Under the pieces are notes generated by a model. It had not been told where the DNA came from. It saw only the letters and a program-made list of their open reading frames with translations, and made no database searches. A stretch of DNA of 64,000 bases from Alphaproteobacteria bacterium (GTDB taxonomy: Bacteria; Myxococcota_A; UBA796; GCA-2862545): assembly GCA_020632925.1 (NCBI GenBank), contig JACKER010000010.1, positions 62,001 to 126,000 of the forward strand. Direction: 5' to 3'. A program made the position numbers and the translations under genes. Shown in pieces: positions 53,201 through 62,651 of the stretch (its first letter is position 1; every line of letters begins with the position of its first letter).

Positions 53201-55913
53201 GGACTGCGAGGACGTCGAGGTCGCGCAGCGCCTGGTCGCCCGCGCCGAGACGGCGGTGGAGCTCGCGCGGGAGCGGATCGCGGAGATCGTCGCCGAGCAC
53301 GACCGGCGGGCGCGCGACGAGGAGCTGGTGCGCCTGCGGACCCAGGCCAGGGAAGCAGCCCTGCGGGCCGAGCGGGCCGCCGAGGGTGTCCAGGACGCCC
53401 AGCTCCACGCCCATCGGGGAGACGCGGCGTCCGCGGCCGCCGAGGCGCAGGACGTCGAGGAGCCGGAGCACGTCCAGATCCTGGTCACGCTCGCCGAGGA
53501 GTCCGCGACCGCCGCGGAGGGCCGCAGACGGGAGGTGCTGACGGCGCGAGCAGCACCGCTGCGGGCCCACCTCGCCGAGCTCCTGGAGAACGTCGAGGGC
53601 GTGGCTGCGACCCGGGTCGACGAGACGCTGGCGGGTCTCGCGACCACCGCCCGCTCGATCGCCGCCGAGGGGGACGCCGCGGTCGATCCGGTGGAGCTCG
53701 AGGCGATCCGGGAGCGCCTGGGTGCGGTCCTGCGGGACGTGGAGACGCGCGCGCGCGAGATCCTGGCGGCGGAGCGCGCCCTCGCCCGGGCTCGGGAGGC
53801 CGAGGAACGCGCCCGACAGGCCCTCGACGAAGCCAGGGCGCGCGCCGCGACCGCCTGGAGCCAGGCCGCGACCTCGCAGTGGCTGAGCGGACGCCCGGAG
53901 CTGGTGGACCAGGTGCGCGCCGCGCACGAGGCGGTGGGCGAGGGAGACCCGACGACGGCCCTGCAGCGAGCCGAGGCCCTCGCCGAGCTGGTCGCCGAGC
54001 TCGAGGAGCGTGCGCGTCGGGAGGCGGCCGAGGCTCGGGCGAGCGAGGCCGTGGAGGCCGCACGCTCCGCCGTCCGTCAGCTGCCGGAGACGGTCGAGGG
54101 GGCGCCGGCGGAGGTCGTGGCGTCGATCGACATCGCCCACGACGCGCTGCGGCGGCTGGAGCAGGCCCGCCAGCGCCTCGGCACGGTCGACCTCGGCTCG
54201 GTGGACAAGGCGGCCGACGACGTGAGCACGGTCGCCCACACCACGCGCGCGTTGGCCGAGGCCGCGACGTCGTCGCTGATCGAGTGGCGCCACCAGGAGA
54301 CCGGCAGGGCCATCGAGCGGGCGCGCTCCGCCGCCGAGCGGGCGCGGGCCGCGCGCCAGGAGGCCGACGCCATCCGCGAGGTCGAGGCCCTGCGCCTGGC
54401 GGTGCAGGAAGCGGAGGAGGCCGCGGGCGCGAGCGCAGGCACGAGCGACCCCGGGGAGGCCGACTGGCACGCCGCCCTCGCCATCGCCGCCGCCGACCGG
54501 GTCGAGGAGCTGCTCGGCCGGCTGCAGGACGAGGTCCGCTCCGCGATCGCCGCGTTGGCCGGCCTCCAGGCGCTGCGCGACGACGCCGAGAACCAGGCGC
54601 TCCGGGTCGCCGCGCCCACCGCGCTCGAGCTGGAGTCGGAGCTCTACCGCCTGTGGTCGCGGGCCGAGCGCGCCGCGGGCCGTGGCGAGCGCGACGAGGT
54701 GACGGCGGTCGGATCCGAGCTCGAGCAGCTCGCCGAGCGGATCCGCACCACCGCTGACGCCCAGCCCACCGAGCAGCCTCGAGACGGGCTGCAGACGCTG
54801 TCCGAGCGCATCCGCGCAGGACAGGAGGAAGGCGGGAAGGCCGTGATGGTCGGTCCCACCCTCGCGCCGGAGGAGCAGCCGGACGGTGTGCCGCGCCGGG
54901 TCGTCGACTCGGTCGCGCCCGAGCCGGAGGTCGCGGACGAGCCCGATCCCCACCAGTTCCTCCAGGAAGAGGACACGGTGGGGGTGTTCGACGACTGGCC
55001 CGACGTCGACACCGAGGGAGGCGAGGAGATCCGGCGCTCGCTCCCTCCCGCGCCAGCGCGCGCCACCCGCACGGCGCCGCCACCACTCCCCCCGGCGCCG
55101 CAGCGGCTCGACACCACCGACGTACCCACGGCCGGCCTCGAGCCCATCGCGCTCGGCGGCGAGGACGAGGACGGGCCCACGATGCGCGTGGCCAACCCGT
55201 TCGCGCGTCCCCCGACGCCGCCCCCACCGGCGCCGGACCAGACCCCTGCCCCGTCGCCGGCACGGCGAGCCCCGCCGTCCCTGCCCCCCGACACGCTGCG
55301 GGCGCCGGGCGGCCCACCGCGCACGACCACGCGGACGGTGCCCCCTTCCGCCTTCCCTCCGCCACCCACGAGTGTCCCACCCCCTCGGCCACCGCCCCCG
55401 GCGTCACCGCCCCCGGTGTCGGAGACCCCTGCCCCGCCGCCGGTCTTCACGGCCCGCCAGACCACCCCGACGCTGACCCCGGCGGACGAGCCGGACGACG
55501 CCACGACGGCGCGTCGCCCGAGCGTCGCCGAGCTCCAGGCGCGTCTCCGCGCGCGCGCGACCCGACGCTCCCAGACGCCCGCGAGCGGGATCTCGGCGCC
55601 CGTCCCGCGTCCCACCGTCCAGACCTCCAGCAGCCCGCCGCCCCCGGCCGACACGACGGACCCGGTGACCGGCGAGCCGTTCCCGATCCCGAAGCGCTCC
55701 CGCCAGTTCGGCGAGGCGCCGACCGCACCCCGCCCCATCCGCAAGCCGGTGAAGGACGAGGCCAAGACGACGCTCATGTCCAAGGAGCAGCTCGAGGCCA
55801 TCGTGCGCGCGGCCGCCGCCCAGGACGACGAGGACGACGACGACGAGGACGACGTGCGGACCACCATGTTCCGGAAGTCGGACTTCGGCGGGGACGACGA
55901 CGACGACTGGTAG
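50202..55913 (+). CDS. Giant pseudokinase-coiled-coil protein, interrupted by six compensating frameshifts
   Basis: Restored, this would be a single ~1900-residue protein. Residues 1-270 are a pseudokinase: no glycine loop, HGSLDPWRVGVSADG instead of HRDLKPxN, and LGYGL instead of DFG, but PPERL and the C-lobe remain. Then come an Ala/Glu/Arg-rich coiled coil (from about residue 310, including fifteen 8-residue ARREAEEK repeats), a longer alpha-helical part to about 1520, and a proline-rich linker. The end is very acidic (QDDEDDDDEDDV, GGDDDDDW). Frame breaks lie near 51824, 51886, 51936, 52205, 52845 and 52950. They add up to zero, and coding character continues through each, which favours sequencing error in a repetitive GC tract over decay. 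No membrane segment is visible. A cytoplasmic scaffold role is inferred. Confidence 0.75.
51958..52318 (+). repeat. Fifteen 24-bp tandem units encoding ARREAEEK/ARKEAEEK
   Basis: Units of the form GCTCGC(CGC/AAG)GA(A/G)GCCGAGGAG(A/G)AG run head to tail and encode an eight-residue charged helical repeat. One unit near 52201-52207 has an extra A (GCTCGGAAAGGAG where the others have CGCAAGGAG). The regular alternation of CGC and AAG units suggests that pairs were duplicated together. Confidence 0.85.
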
Positions 55914-55927
55914 CCGTCACCCAGCGC

Positions 55928-56614
55928 TCAGAGCTCGGTCTCCAGCGTCCGCCCCAGCAGGTCCAGCAGGAAGTCCGCCACCGGCCGGTAGGGGTTCTCC
56001 TCCGCCAGCTTCACCTCGGTGAGCGACGGGAGGTGCTGCGCGAAGAACACCTGTTGGTGGGATGCCTCGATGATGGTGCTGGCGAGGGCCCGCGGGTACG
56101 GGTACGCCGGCGCGATCTCGGAGATGTGCCTCGCGATCGTGTTGCAGACGGCCTTGTAGCCGGCGAACAGCCCGACCTCGTTGTCCGCGTCGACGGAGGT
56201 CGCGTGGTACACCTTGCCGGACTCGACCACCACGATGCGGTGCAGCGCAGCCTCGTCGACGTGGGCGAAGCTCGGATCGTAGGTCGTCGACTCGGCGAGC
56301 ACCGCGACCACGGAGCGCAGGCGTTCGCGCGGGTCCGCGACGTTGTGGGTGTGGAACTGGATGCGGTAGTCGATCCAGGCCCAGTACCAGGAGACCAGGT
56401 AGACCAGCAGCCGGTGCTTGTTCTCGAAGTACCGATAGACCGAGGCCTCGGTCGAGCCGATCTCGTCGGCCAGCTTCTTGAACGTGAAGCGCTCGAGGCC
56501 CAGCCGATCCATCAGCCGGATGCTCGCGTCGACGATCCGCCGCCCGAGCTCGGTCCGCTCGGGGTCGCGCACGTACAGCTGCTCGCTGAGATGGAGCTGG
56601 AGGGTGGCGTCCAC
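55928..56614 (-). CDS. TetR family transcriptional regulator
   Basis: The 228-residue protein has the TetR N-terminal HTH: GRRIVDASIRLMDRLGLERFTFKKLADEIGSTEASVYRYFENKHRLLVYL, with FTFKKLADEIGSTEASVYRYF as the recognition helices. The rest is the helical ligand-binding domain. The start is GTG at 56614. It diverges from lipA across 66 bp carrying an inverted repeat, so regulation of itself and lipA is likely. The stop lies 14 bp beyond the giant pseudokinase gene on the other strand. Confidence 0.9.
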   Translation of the reverse strand: MDATLQLHLSEQLYVRDPERTELGRRIVDASIRLMDRLGLERFTFKKLADEIGSTEASVYRYFENKHRLLVYLVSWYWAWIDYRIQFHTHNVADPRERLRSVVAVLAESTTYDPSFAHVDEAALHRIVVVESGKVYHATSVDADNEVGLFAGYKAVCNTIARHISEIAPAYPYPRALASTIIEASHQQVFFAQHLPSLTEVKLAEENPYRPVADFLLDLLGRTLETEL

Positions 56615-56622
56615 GCGGCGAG

Positions 56623-56660
56623 GTAACCCGCTGCCGGCCAGCGTCCGGCGCTCGGGTTAC
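56623..56660. promoter_or_regulatory. Inverted repeat GTAACCCG / CGGGTTAC between TetR gene and lipA
   Basis: GTAACCCG at 56623-56630 and CGGGTTAC at 56653-56660 are exact reverse complements 22 bases apart, placed in the middle of the 66-bp divergent region. Two half-sites at this spacing could bind a regulator dimer on one face of the helix, and the neighbouring TetR protein is the natural candidate. Confidence 0.45.
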
Positions 56661-56680
56661 GGCGCGCGCCTGGAGGTCGC

Positions 56681-57583
56681 GTGACGAAGGCCCCGAAGCC
56701 GCCCTGGCTCAAGGTCCGGATGCCCGGCTCGCCCCGGTACCACGAGATCAAGGGCCGTGCGCGCCAGCTCAAGCTGTCCACGGTCTGCGAAGAGGCTCGC
56801 TGCCCGAACATCGGGGAGTGCTGGGGTGGCGGCACCGCGACCTTCATGGTCATGGGCGACACCTGCACCCGCGGCTGCCGGTTCTGTGCCGTGAAGACCG
56901 CGCGCTTCCCGGCGGCGCTCGACCCGGACGAGCCGACCAACGTGGCGATGGCCATCGCGGAGATGGAGCTCGACTACGTCGTCATCACCTCGGTCGACCG
57001 GGACGACGTGGCGGACGGCGGCGCCTCGCACTTCGCCCGCTGCATCACGGAGACCCGCCGGCTCGCGCCGAGCACGAAGATCGAGGTCCTGATCCCCGAC
57101 TTCCGTGGCGAGGTCGAGCACCTGCGGAAGGTGGTGGAGGCCGGCCCCGAGGTCATCGCGCAGAACCTCGAGACGGTGAAGCGCCTGACGCACCCGGTGC
57201 GCGACCGGAAGGCCAGCTACGAGACCACGCTCGAGATGCTGCGCCAGATCAAGGTCCTCGACCCGACCCGGCTCACGAAGAGCTCGCTCATGGTGGGGCT
57301 CGGCGAGACCGACGACGAGATGCTGGAGGCCATGCGCGACCTGCGCGCGGTCGGCGTCGACTTCCTGACCATCGGTCAGTACCTCCAGCCCACGCAGAAG
57401 CACCTGGCGGTGGAGTCCTTCGTGCGGCCGGAGCGCTTCGCGGAGCTCGAGCGCCTCGGCCTCGAGATGGGCTACGCCTACGTCGCCTCCGGGCCGCTCG
57501 TGCGCAGCTCGTACAAGGCCGGGGAGTTCTTCATCTCGCGCTACCTCGACCAACATCGGGCGCAGACGACCCACCAGGGCTGA
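56681..57583 (+). CDS. lipA: Lipoyl synthase
   Basis: The 300-residue radical SAM enzyme has both iron-sulphur sites: C36-x4-C41-x5-C47 (CEEARCPNIGEC) and C62-x3-C66-x2-C69 (CTRGCRFC), and the C-terminal RSSYKAGE with the Ser that ligates the auxiliary cluster. It inserts two sulphurs into protein-bound octanoate. The GTG at 56681 has GGAGG about nine bases upstream. No lipB or lipoate ligase lies nearby. TetR-type control at the divergent promoter is inferred. Confidence 0.95.
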   Translation: MTKAPKPPWLKVRMPGSPRYHEIKGRARQLKLSTVCEEARCPNIGECWGGGTATFMVMGDTCTRGCRFCAVKTARFPAALDPDEPTNVAMAIAEMELDYVVITSVDRDDVADGGASHFARCITETRRLAPSTKIEVLIPDFRGEVEHLRKVVEAGPEVIAQNLETVKRLTHPVRDRKASYETTLEMLRQIKVLDPTRLTKSSLMVGLGETDDEMLEAMRDLRAVGVDFLTIGQYLQPTQKHLAVESFVRPERFAELERLGLEMGYAYVASGPLVRSSYKAGEFFISRYLDQHRAQTTHQG

Positions 57584-57983
57584 TCCGAGCACCCAGCAGG
57601 AGGGATGCGCGGCGTCCCCATGGCGACGACCTCACCGGGCGCAGGGCGCACCGGGAGGGCTGCCGATTGCCATTCCAGGCACATCGGCCGAGGTCGACGC
57701 TGTCCGGCGCCGGAATCGCGCCCGCCCCACTCAGCCCACCTCCCATGGCAAAGACGTGGCCGGAGGGTGGTCGCGTTCCACAGGTGGTTCCGCGCCGGTC
57801 CATCCGGGGCGATCGGTGATCGCCAGCGTTCCCACCCACATCGCCGAACCACCATGGAACCTGGTGTTCATCGCGATCCACAGCCTCCGTTCGTCGGGCC
57901 GAGACGATCCCTCGTGCGTGTCGGGTGGATCCGGGAGGGGTCCATAGTAGTGTGGGCCGACCATGCCACCACGGGAGGATTGG
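57584..57983. other. Gene-free region upstream of the Asp-box module
   Basis: About 400 bases follow lipA without a supported gene; frames open here on either strand have poor amino-acid composition. The base composition is slightly less G+C-rich than the flanks. A CATAGTAGT sequence near 57946 could be a -10 element for the module starting at 57984. No strong hairpin or riboswitch was noticed. Confidence 0.5.
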
Positions 57984-58340
57984 ATGGGAAGGCAAACGCC
58001 ACCATGGCCCACGCTCGACGCGCAGATCGAGGCCGCGGGCGTGTCGAAACACAGCGAGCTCGGCAAGCTCATCGCCGAGAACCAGGACTTCGGTCTGCTC
58101 GAACCCGGGGAGGCGACCGACGGCGACGCCCTGCCCTTGTGGGTGCGCGTGATGTGGCGGAAGAGCCATCCGGAGCTCGAGCACCCCAAGCACAACCCGC
58201 TGGGCGGCTATCCGGAGGTGCTGTACACCATCCACCAGCGCATCATGGCGAACCCCGACGAACCGAGGGGTTCCCGTGCCGCGGCCGTGCCGCCCGAGAA
58301 GCCCGAGAAGCCCACCTCCAAGCGCCGCGGAGGTGCATGA
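57984..58340 (+). CDS. Small hypothetical protein coupled to the Asp-box protein
   Basis: I do not recognise this 118-residue protein. The start at 57984 (MGRQTPPWPTL) is preferred over the ATG at 57963 because GGGAGG lies just before it. It has a helical first part (LDAQIEAAGVSKHSELGKLIAENQDF), a central LPLWVRVMWRKSHPELEHP, LGGYPEVLYTIHQRIM and a basic, Pro-rich tail (KPEKPTSKRRGGA). There is no signal peptide. It overlaps the large gene by four bases, so one product may serve as accessory or chaperone of the other. Confidence 0.65.
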   Translation: MGRQTPPWPTLDAQIEAAGVSKHSELGKLIAENQDFGLLEPGEATDGDALPLWVRVMWRKSHPELEHPKHNPLGGYPEVLYTIHQRIMANPDEPRGSRAAAVPPEKPEKPTSKRRGGA

Positions 58341-61300
58341 TGGCCGATCTCCGAATCTCGGGAACGTCCACCTCCCCCCGGAGCGAGTCGGACATCCGCG
58401 TGAACGTGGGCGACCCGTCGAAGGTGCTGGCCTCGTCCAATGACATCGCCAACCCCGCGCTCGCCGTCTACTACAGCACCAACGGGGGCGCGAGCTGGTC
58501 GACCACGGCGCTCCCGACACAGCCTGGAGACACCTTCCAGGCGGACCCGGCGGTCGACTGGACCTCCGACGGAACGGCCTGGGCGCTCGCGCTGGGCGTC
58601 GATGCCTCCAACAACATCCGACTCTACGCGTTCACCTCGACCGACTACGGGGCCAACTGGACCTTCGTGACGACGGTGTCCGGAGCCCAGACCGGAGCCG
58701 ACCGCGAGCTGATCTGGGTCGATCGCTCGGCCACGTCCCCGTACAAGGACCAGGTGTACGCCGCCTGGCACAACGGCGTGCCGTTCTTCTTCGCCCGGCG
58801 CACCTCCGGGACCGCGGGCACGTGGCAGGCCCCCGTGCAGCTCAGCGGGACCGAGACCACGGGCAACGCGATCGGCGGCGACATCACCACCAACGCATTC
58901 GGCGACCTGTTCGTGTTCTGGCCCGACGCCGACGGCGGCAGCGGCATGTACCTGCGGAAGTCCACGAACGGTGGCGCCTCGTTCGGATCGACGGTCACCG
59001 TGGCCACCATCCGGTCGAACAGCCGACGGCTGAACATCCCCGCGGCGCCGACGTCGGTCCGCGGCGCGCGGGTCTACATGTCCACCGGGGCCTACCGCAC
59101 CGCCACCAAGGACATGGTGTACGTCGTCTGGTCCGACCTCAGCGGCGAGACCGGCTGCACCACGGGGAACGGGCCGGGCACGACGGTCGGCTCGACCTGC
59201 AAGACCCGGGTCTGGATCACGCGGTCCGCGGACGGCGGATCCACCTGGTCCACGCCCGCGATGATCAACAACCAGTCGTCGAAGAACGACCAGTTCCACT
59301 CGTGCCTGTCCGTCGATCAGACCAACGGGGTGCTGGTGGTCACGTACAGCGACACCGTCGCCGACACCAACCGCGTCAAGTCCCACGTCTACATGCAGAT
59401 GTCCCAGGACGACGGCGTGACGTGGACCCCGGCGGTGCAGGTCACGAGCGCCCAGAGCGACGAGACCGTCTCCGGCGCGGACGGCAACCAGTACGGCGAC
59501 TACAACGGCCTCCACGGGCACGCCGGCACGTTCTTCCCGTCGTGGACCGACAACCGCAACGGCATCGAGGAGATCTGGACGTCCCGGCTGTCCGTGGTTC
59601 CGAAGCAGGCACAGTTCATCCTCGAGCGCAGCAGCTTCGGCCAGGACGAGGTCCAGGCGATGGTCGCGCTGTCACAGGGCACCGTAGCCCCCGCGTTCTT
59701 CGTGGCGGTCGACGGGTTCACCCCGTCCGAGCTCGGGATCACGGCCGCCGACCTCAGCGGGACCCCCAGCGTGACCCCCACCTTCGTGAGCGCGCCCTCG
59801 GTCGCGGGGCTGACGTTCGGTAACCCCACGCAGCTCATCGCCGCGGATCCCTCGCTGCCGGACGTGCCCCAGCGATTCACCTGGGTCTACCCGCTGACCT
59901 TCACCAGCGACGCCGGCTTCACCGCGACGGTCGTGAACGTCGCGCTCACGGCCACCATCGGCAGCGTGACCGCGAGCGCCGTCATCGACCTGATCCAGCA
60001 GCCCAACCCCTACGAGGTGGACGGCCAGACGTCCTGGCTGAGCACCGACCTCCGGGTGTTCCAGGCGAAGAACGGCGACACCCGCTTCGGGGCGCAGCTC
60101 AATGGAACCAGCACGGCGGCGGCCTCCACGTTCATCAAGGCGGTCATCGGCAACCTGAACACCGGGGCGACGGGCGGACAGACGTACGAGAACACACTCT
60201 CTGCCGGCGACACCGAGGTGGCGCTGTACCCGACGGACAGCAGCGGCACCGCGGTGTTCAACTTCGCCGTGGCCCGTGTGCGGTACCGCGGCCTGCTGCA
60301 GGACGCGTCGACGGTGCGGGTGTTCTTCCGCCTCTTCCCGGCGCTGACCGTGTCGCTGGCCTACGACACCGCCACGACGTACCGCCAGTACTCGGACGGG
60401 CTTCCGAACGGGCAGAAGATCGGCCTGCTGGGCCTGCAGAACAACAACATCCTCAGCATCCCGTGCTTCGCCGAGCAGCGTGTCACGCCGGGCACCACGG
60501 CCATGACCGCCCAGGCCGACCCGGCCAACGTCCGGGACATCCTCCACGACCCGAGCGGCGCGGAGGTGGTGGCGTACTTCGGGTGCCTGCTCGACATCAA
60601 CCAGGCCTCGGAGGCCCGATTCCCGTTGCACCCGACCACGGACGGCCCGTACACGGGGACCCTGCAGTCGGTCCTCTCGCTGGTCCGCAACGAGCACCAG
60701 TGCCTGGTCGCCGAGCTCGCCTTCGACCCCGCGCCCGCCATCGATCCCGGTGACGGACCGTCCACGTCGGACAAGCTCGCCCAGCGGAACCTGTCCCTGG
60801 TCGAGTCCGACAACCCGGGTGACGTCGGCTCGCGACGCATCCCCAACACCTTCGAGGTCCGACCGACGCCGGCCAGTCACGCGGCGTTCGGGCTGCACGA
60901 CGAGGTGATGTTCGACTGGCGCGATCTGCCGGCCGGAACGGTGGCGCGGATCTACCTGCCGGACACCGGTCCGGATCAGGTGCTCGAGCTGGCCGCGCGC
61001 CTGTACATGGCCCGTGGGCTGACCCGGGTGGACGCGCACACGATCCAGGTCGAGGCCCGGGGCGTCACGTACCTGCCCATCCCCGAGGGAGCGGACATCA
61101 ACCACACGGGGCTGCTGAGCATCGACCTGCCTCCCGGGGTGCGCAAGGGCCAGCGCTTCGACGTCGTGGTCCGCCAGCTCACCCACACGGGACGCGGGCG
61201 GAAGAGCGTCGTCGAGAAGGGCGAGGTGCGCACCCACGCGAGCGTGCAGACCGGCGGCCAGGGCGGCATGGTCGTGTGGCAGGAGGTCCTGGGTGCGTTC

Positions 61301-61792
61301 CAGGTCGGCATCCCGGTCTCCACGCGGGAGGTCCTGCTCGCGGACGAGCTGCGGCTGCTGTCGCTGATGCGGTGGATCCTCCTCCAGATCCCGCCGGGAG
61401 ACCGATGGTATCGGGCGTTCCTGCGGTACGTGGACGAGCTCGCCCTGCGCGTGCGCGGCTTCGGCGGCGACCCCTCGCTCGTCGAGCCTTCTCCCACCGG
61501 CTCCGGCGTGCCGGGGCTGCCGAGCGGTCACGGCGGGCAGGACCCCCACCTGCTGGGCTTCGCGGGCAAGGTGAGCGCCCTGCTCTACGACCGCTACGGG
61601 GACTTCGAGGGCTTCGTGCTGGACACCGACCGTGGGGACATGCGCTTCGACAGCCGGGAGCACACCATGGAGGATCTGGCCGATCGGGCGTGGCGGCAGC
61701 GCCTGCACGTCGTGGTGCGGGCCACCCGCGAAGCGCCGCACAAGCCGCTCGGGATGGTCCTGCTGCACGGCCCGCGACCCCACTGGGGCTGA
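58337..61792 (+). CDS. Large Asp-box (BNR/sialidase-like propeller) protein of unknown function
   Basis: The 1151-residue protein starts MMADLRISGTSTSP with no signal peptide. Its first ~420 residues have at least five Asp boxes (YSTNGGASWS, STDYGANWT, STNGGASFGS, SADGGSTWS, SQDDGVTWTP) of a sialidase-like beta-propeller. The catalytic Arg triad and Tyr/Glu of sialidases are not evident. The middle is beta-rich (about 440-780, with Ig-like stretches), and the last ~250 residues are mixed (LRLLSLMRWILLQIPPGDRWYRAFLRYV, YDRYGDFEGFVLDTD) and form a compact domain I cannot name. Co-translation with the preceding small gene is indicated by the ATGA overlap. Export by a non-Sec route or a cytoplasmic location are both open. 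Confidence 0.75.
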   Translation: MMADLRISGTSTSPRSESDIRVNVGDPSKVLASSNDIANPALAVYYSTNGGASWSTTALPTQPGDTFQADPAVDWTSDGTAWALALGVDASNNIRLYAFTSTDYGANWTFVTTVSGAQTGADRELIWVDRSATSPYKDQVYAAWHNGVPFFFARRTSGTAGTWQAPVQLSGTETTGNAIGGDITTNAFGDLFVFWPDADGGSGMYLRKSTNGGASFGSTVTVATIRSNSRRLNIPAAPTSVRGARVYMSTGAYRTATKDMVYVVWSDLSGETGCTTGNGPGTTVGSTCKTRVWITRSADGGSTWSTPAMINNQSSKNDQFHSCLSVDQTNGVLVVTYSDTVADTNRVKSHVYMQMSQDDGVTWTPAVQVTSAQSDETVSGADGNQYGDYNGLHGHAGTFFPSWTDNRNGIEEIWTSRLSVVPKQAQFILERSSFGQDEVQAMVALSQGTVAPAFFVAVDGFTPSELGITAADLSGTPSVTPTFVSAPSVAGLTFGNPTQLIAADPSLPDVPQRFTWVYPLTFTSDAGFTATVVNVALTATIGSVTASAVIDLIQQPNPYEVDGQTSWLSTDLRVFQAKNGDTRFGAQLNGTSTAAASTFIKAVIGNLNTGATGGQTYENTLSAGDTEVALYPTDSSGTAVFNFAVARVRYRGLLQDASTVRVFFRLFPALTVSLAYDTATTYRQYSDGLPNGQKIGLLGLQNNNILSIPCFAEQRVTPGTTAMTAQADPANVRDILHDPSGAEVVAYFGCLLDINQASEARFPLHPTTDGPYTGTLQSVLSLVRNEHQCLVAELAFDPAPAIDPGDGPSTSDKLAQRNLSLVESDNPGDVGSRRIPNTFEVRPTPASHAAFGLHDEVMFDWRDLPAGTVARIYLPDTGPDQVLELAARLYMARGLTRVDAHTIQVEARGVTYLPIPEGADINHTGLLSIDLPPGVRKGQRFDVVVRQLTHTGRGRKSVVEKGEVRTHASVQTGGQGGMVVWQEVLGAFQVGIPVSTREVLLADELRLLSLMRWILLQIPPGDRWYRAFLRYVDELALRVRGFGGDPSLVEPSPTGSGVPGLPSGHGGQDPHLLGFAGKVSALLYDRYGDFEGFVLDTDRGDMRFDSREHTMEDLADRAWRQRLHVVVRATREAPHKPLGMVLLHGPRPHWG

Positions 61793-61802
61793 GCGAGCGC
61801 GG

Positions 61803-62588
61803 TCACCGGCCCCCGAGGAGCGAGGGGTCGGGGCCGGTGGCGAGGCCCATCCGCAGCGCGAAGCCCGCCCCCGGCCGGCTGGCGGCGACCTGCCACTGCC
61901 GACGGGCATCCGCGAGGCGCTGGAGCTCCGTGCTCCGGCGGTTCTGGATGCCCGCGACCTCGTGCGTCAGGCCGAGCCGTTGGGTGGCCTCGGTCTCGTC
62001 GCGCGGCGGCGGGAGATCGGCGAGCACGGCGGAGAGCTCCTGGTCGAGCTTGCGGCTGGCCTCGAGGCGCAGGTCGATCGAGCCCGCGCCGGACAGCTCG
62101 TCCGCCGCCACCTGCACCGCCGCCGGGTCCCCTCCCCCGAGCGCCACCAGCTGCGGCACCAACGCCGCCTGCCGGTCGAGCACGACGTCCACGTAGGTCG
62201 CGGTCGCCTCGAGGTTCGCGCGGGCAGCGCTCAGGTCGTGGGCGGCGGACCACGCGACGGCCACCTGCCCGCCGAAGAGCAGCACCACCGCCGCACCCAC
62301 CACCGCCAGACCCACGAGCACCCGCCGGCGGGTCTCCGCGCCCTGCAGGGCCACCAGCCGGTCGACGCGGGCCCGCTCGGTGCGGCGACGACCGAGCTCC
62401 GCGATGGCGGCGTCGATGTACGCCGGGTCGATGTCGAGCTCGCTCGCGACCGCCTTCACGTCATCCGCCGTCGGTCGTTCCGCGGCGTCCCGGTCCGCCT
62501 GCTGGAGCTCGGAGGCGATGCCGATGATGTCGTCGATGTCGGCCTCGGCCACGTCGGACCGCGCGGCCAGCGCCTCTCGCCCGGACAC
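61803..62588 (-). CDS. LemA-like protein with N-terminal cytoplasmic extension
   Basis: The 261-residue protein has a helical cytoplasmic part (1-88), one membrane helix (about 90-113), and then a helical domain of LemA type: ANLEATATYVDVVLDRQAALVPQLVAL parallels the LemA R-x-DLIPNLV stretch, and RSTELQRLADARRQWQV parallels its closing helix. The similarity is weak. The gene is divergent from a TPM-domain gene, a partner commonly found beside lemA, which supports the call. Confidence 0.6.
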   Translation of the reverse strand: MSGREALAARSDVAEADIDDIIGIASELQQADRDAAERPTADDVKAVASELDIDPAYIDAAIAELGRRRTERARVDRLVALQGAETRRRVLVGLAVVGAAVVLLFGGQVAVAWSAAHDLSAARANLEATATYVDVVLDRQAALVPQLVALGGGDPAAVQVAADELSGAGSIDLRLEASRKLDQELSAVLADLPPPRDETEATQRLGLTHEVAGIQNRRSTELQRLADARRQWQVAASRPGAGFALRMGLATGPDPSLLGGR

Positions 62589-62651
62589 GTCGCCTCCGCC
62601 GCGACCATAGCGCAGCCCGTACCTCTGGGAAAGGGTGCTACCTTCACGACC

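Noticed and set aside
50271..54953. A 1560-codon minus-strand frame opposite the giant coiled-coil gene.
   Set aside because: It is Leu/Arg-rich and low in domain content, and mirrors the repeat region; the plus strand carries pseudokinase and coiled-coil patterns.
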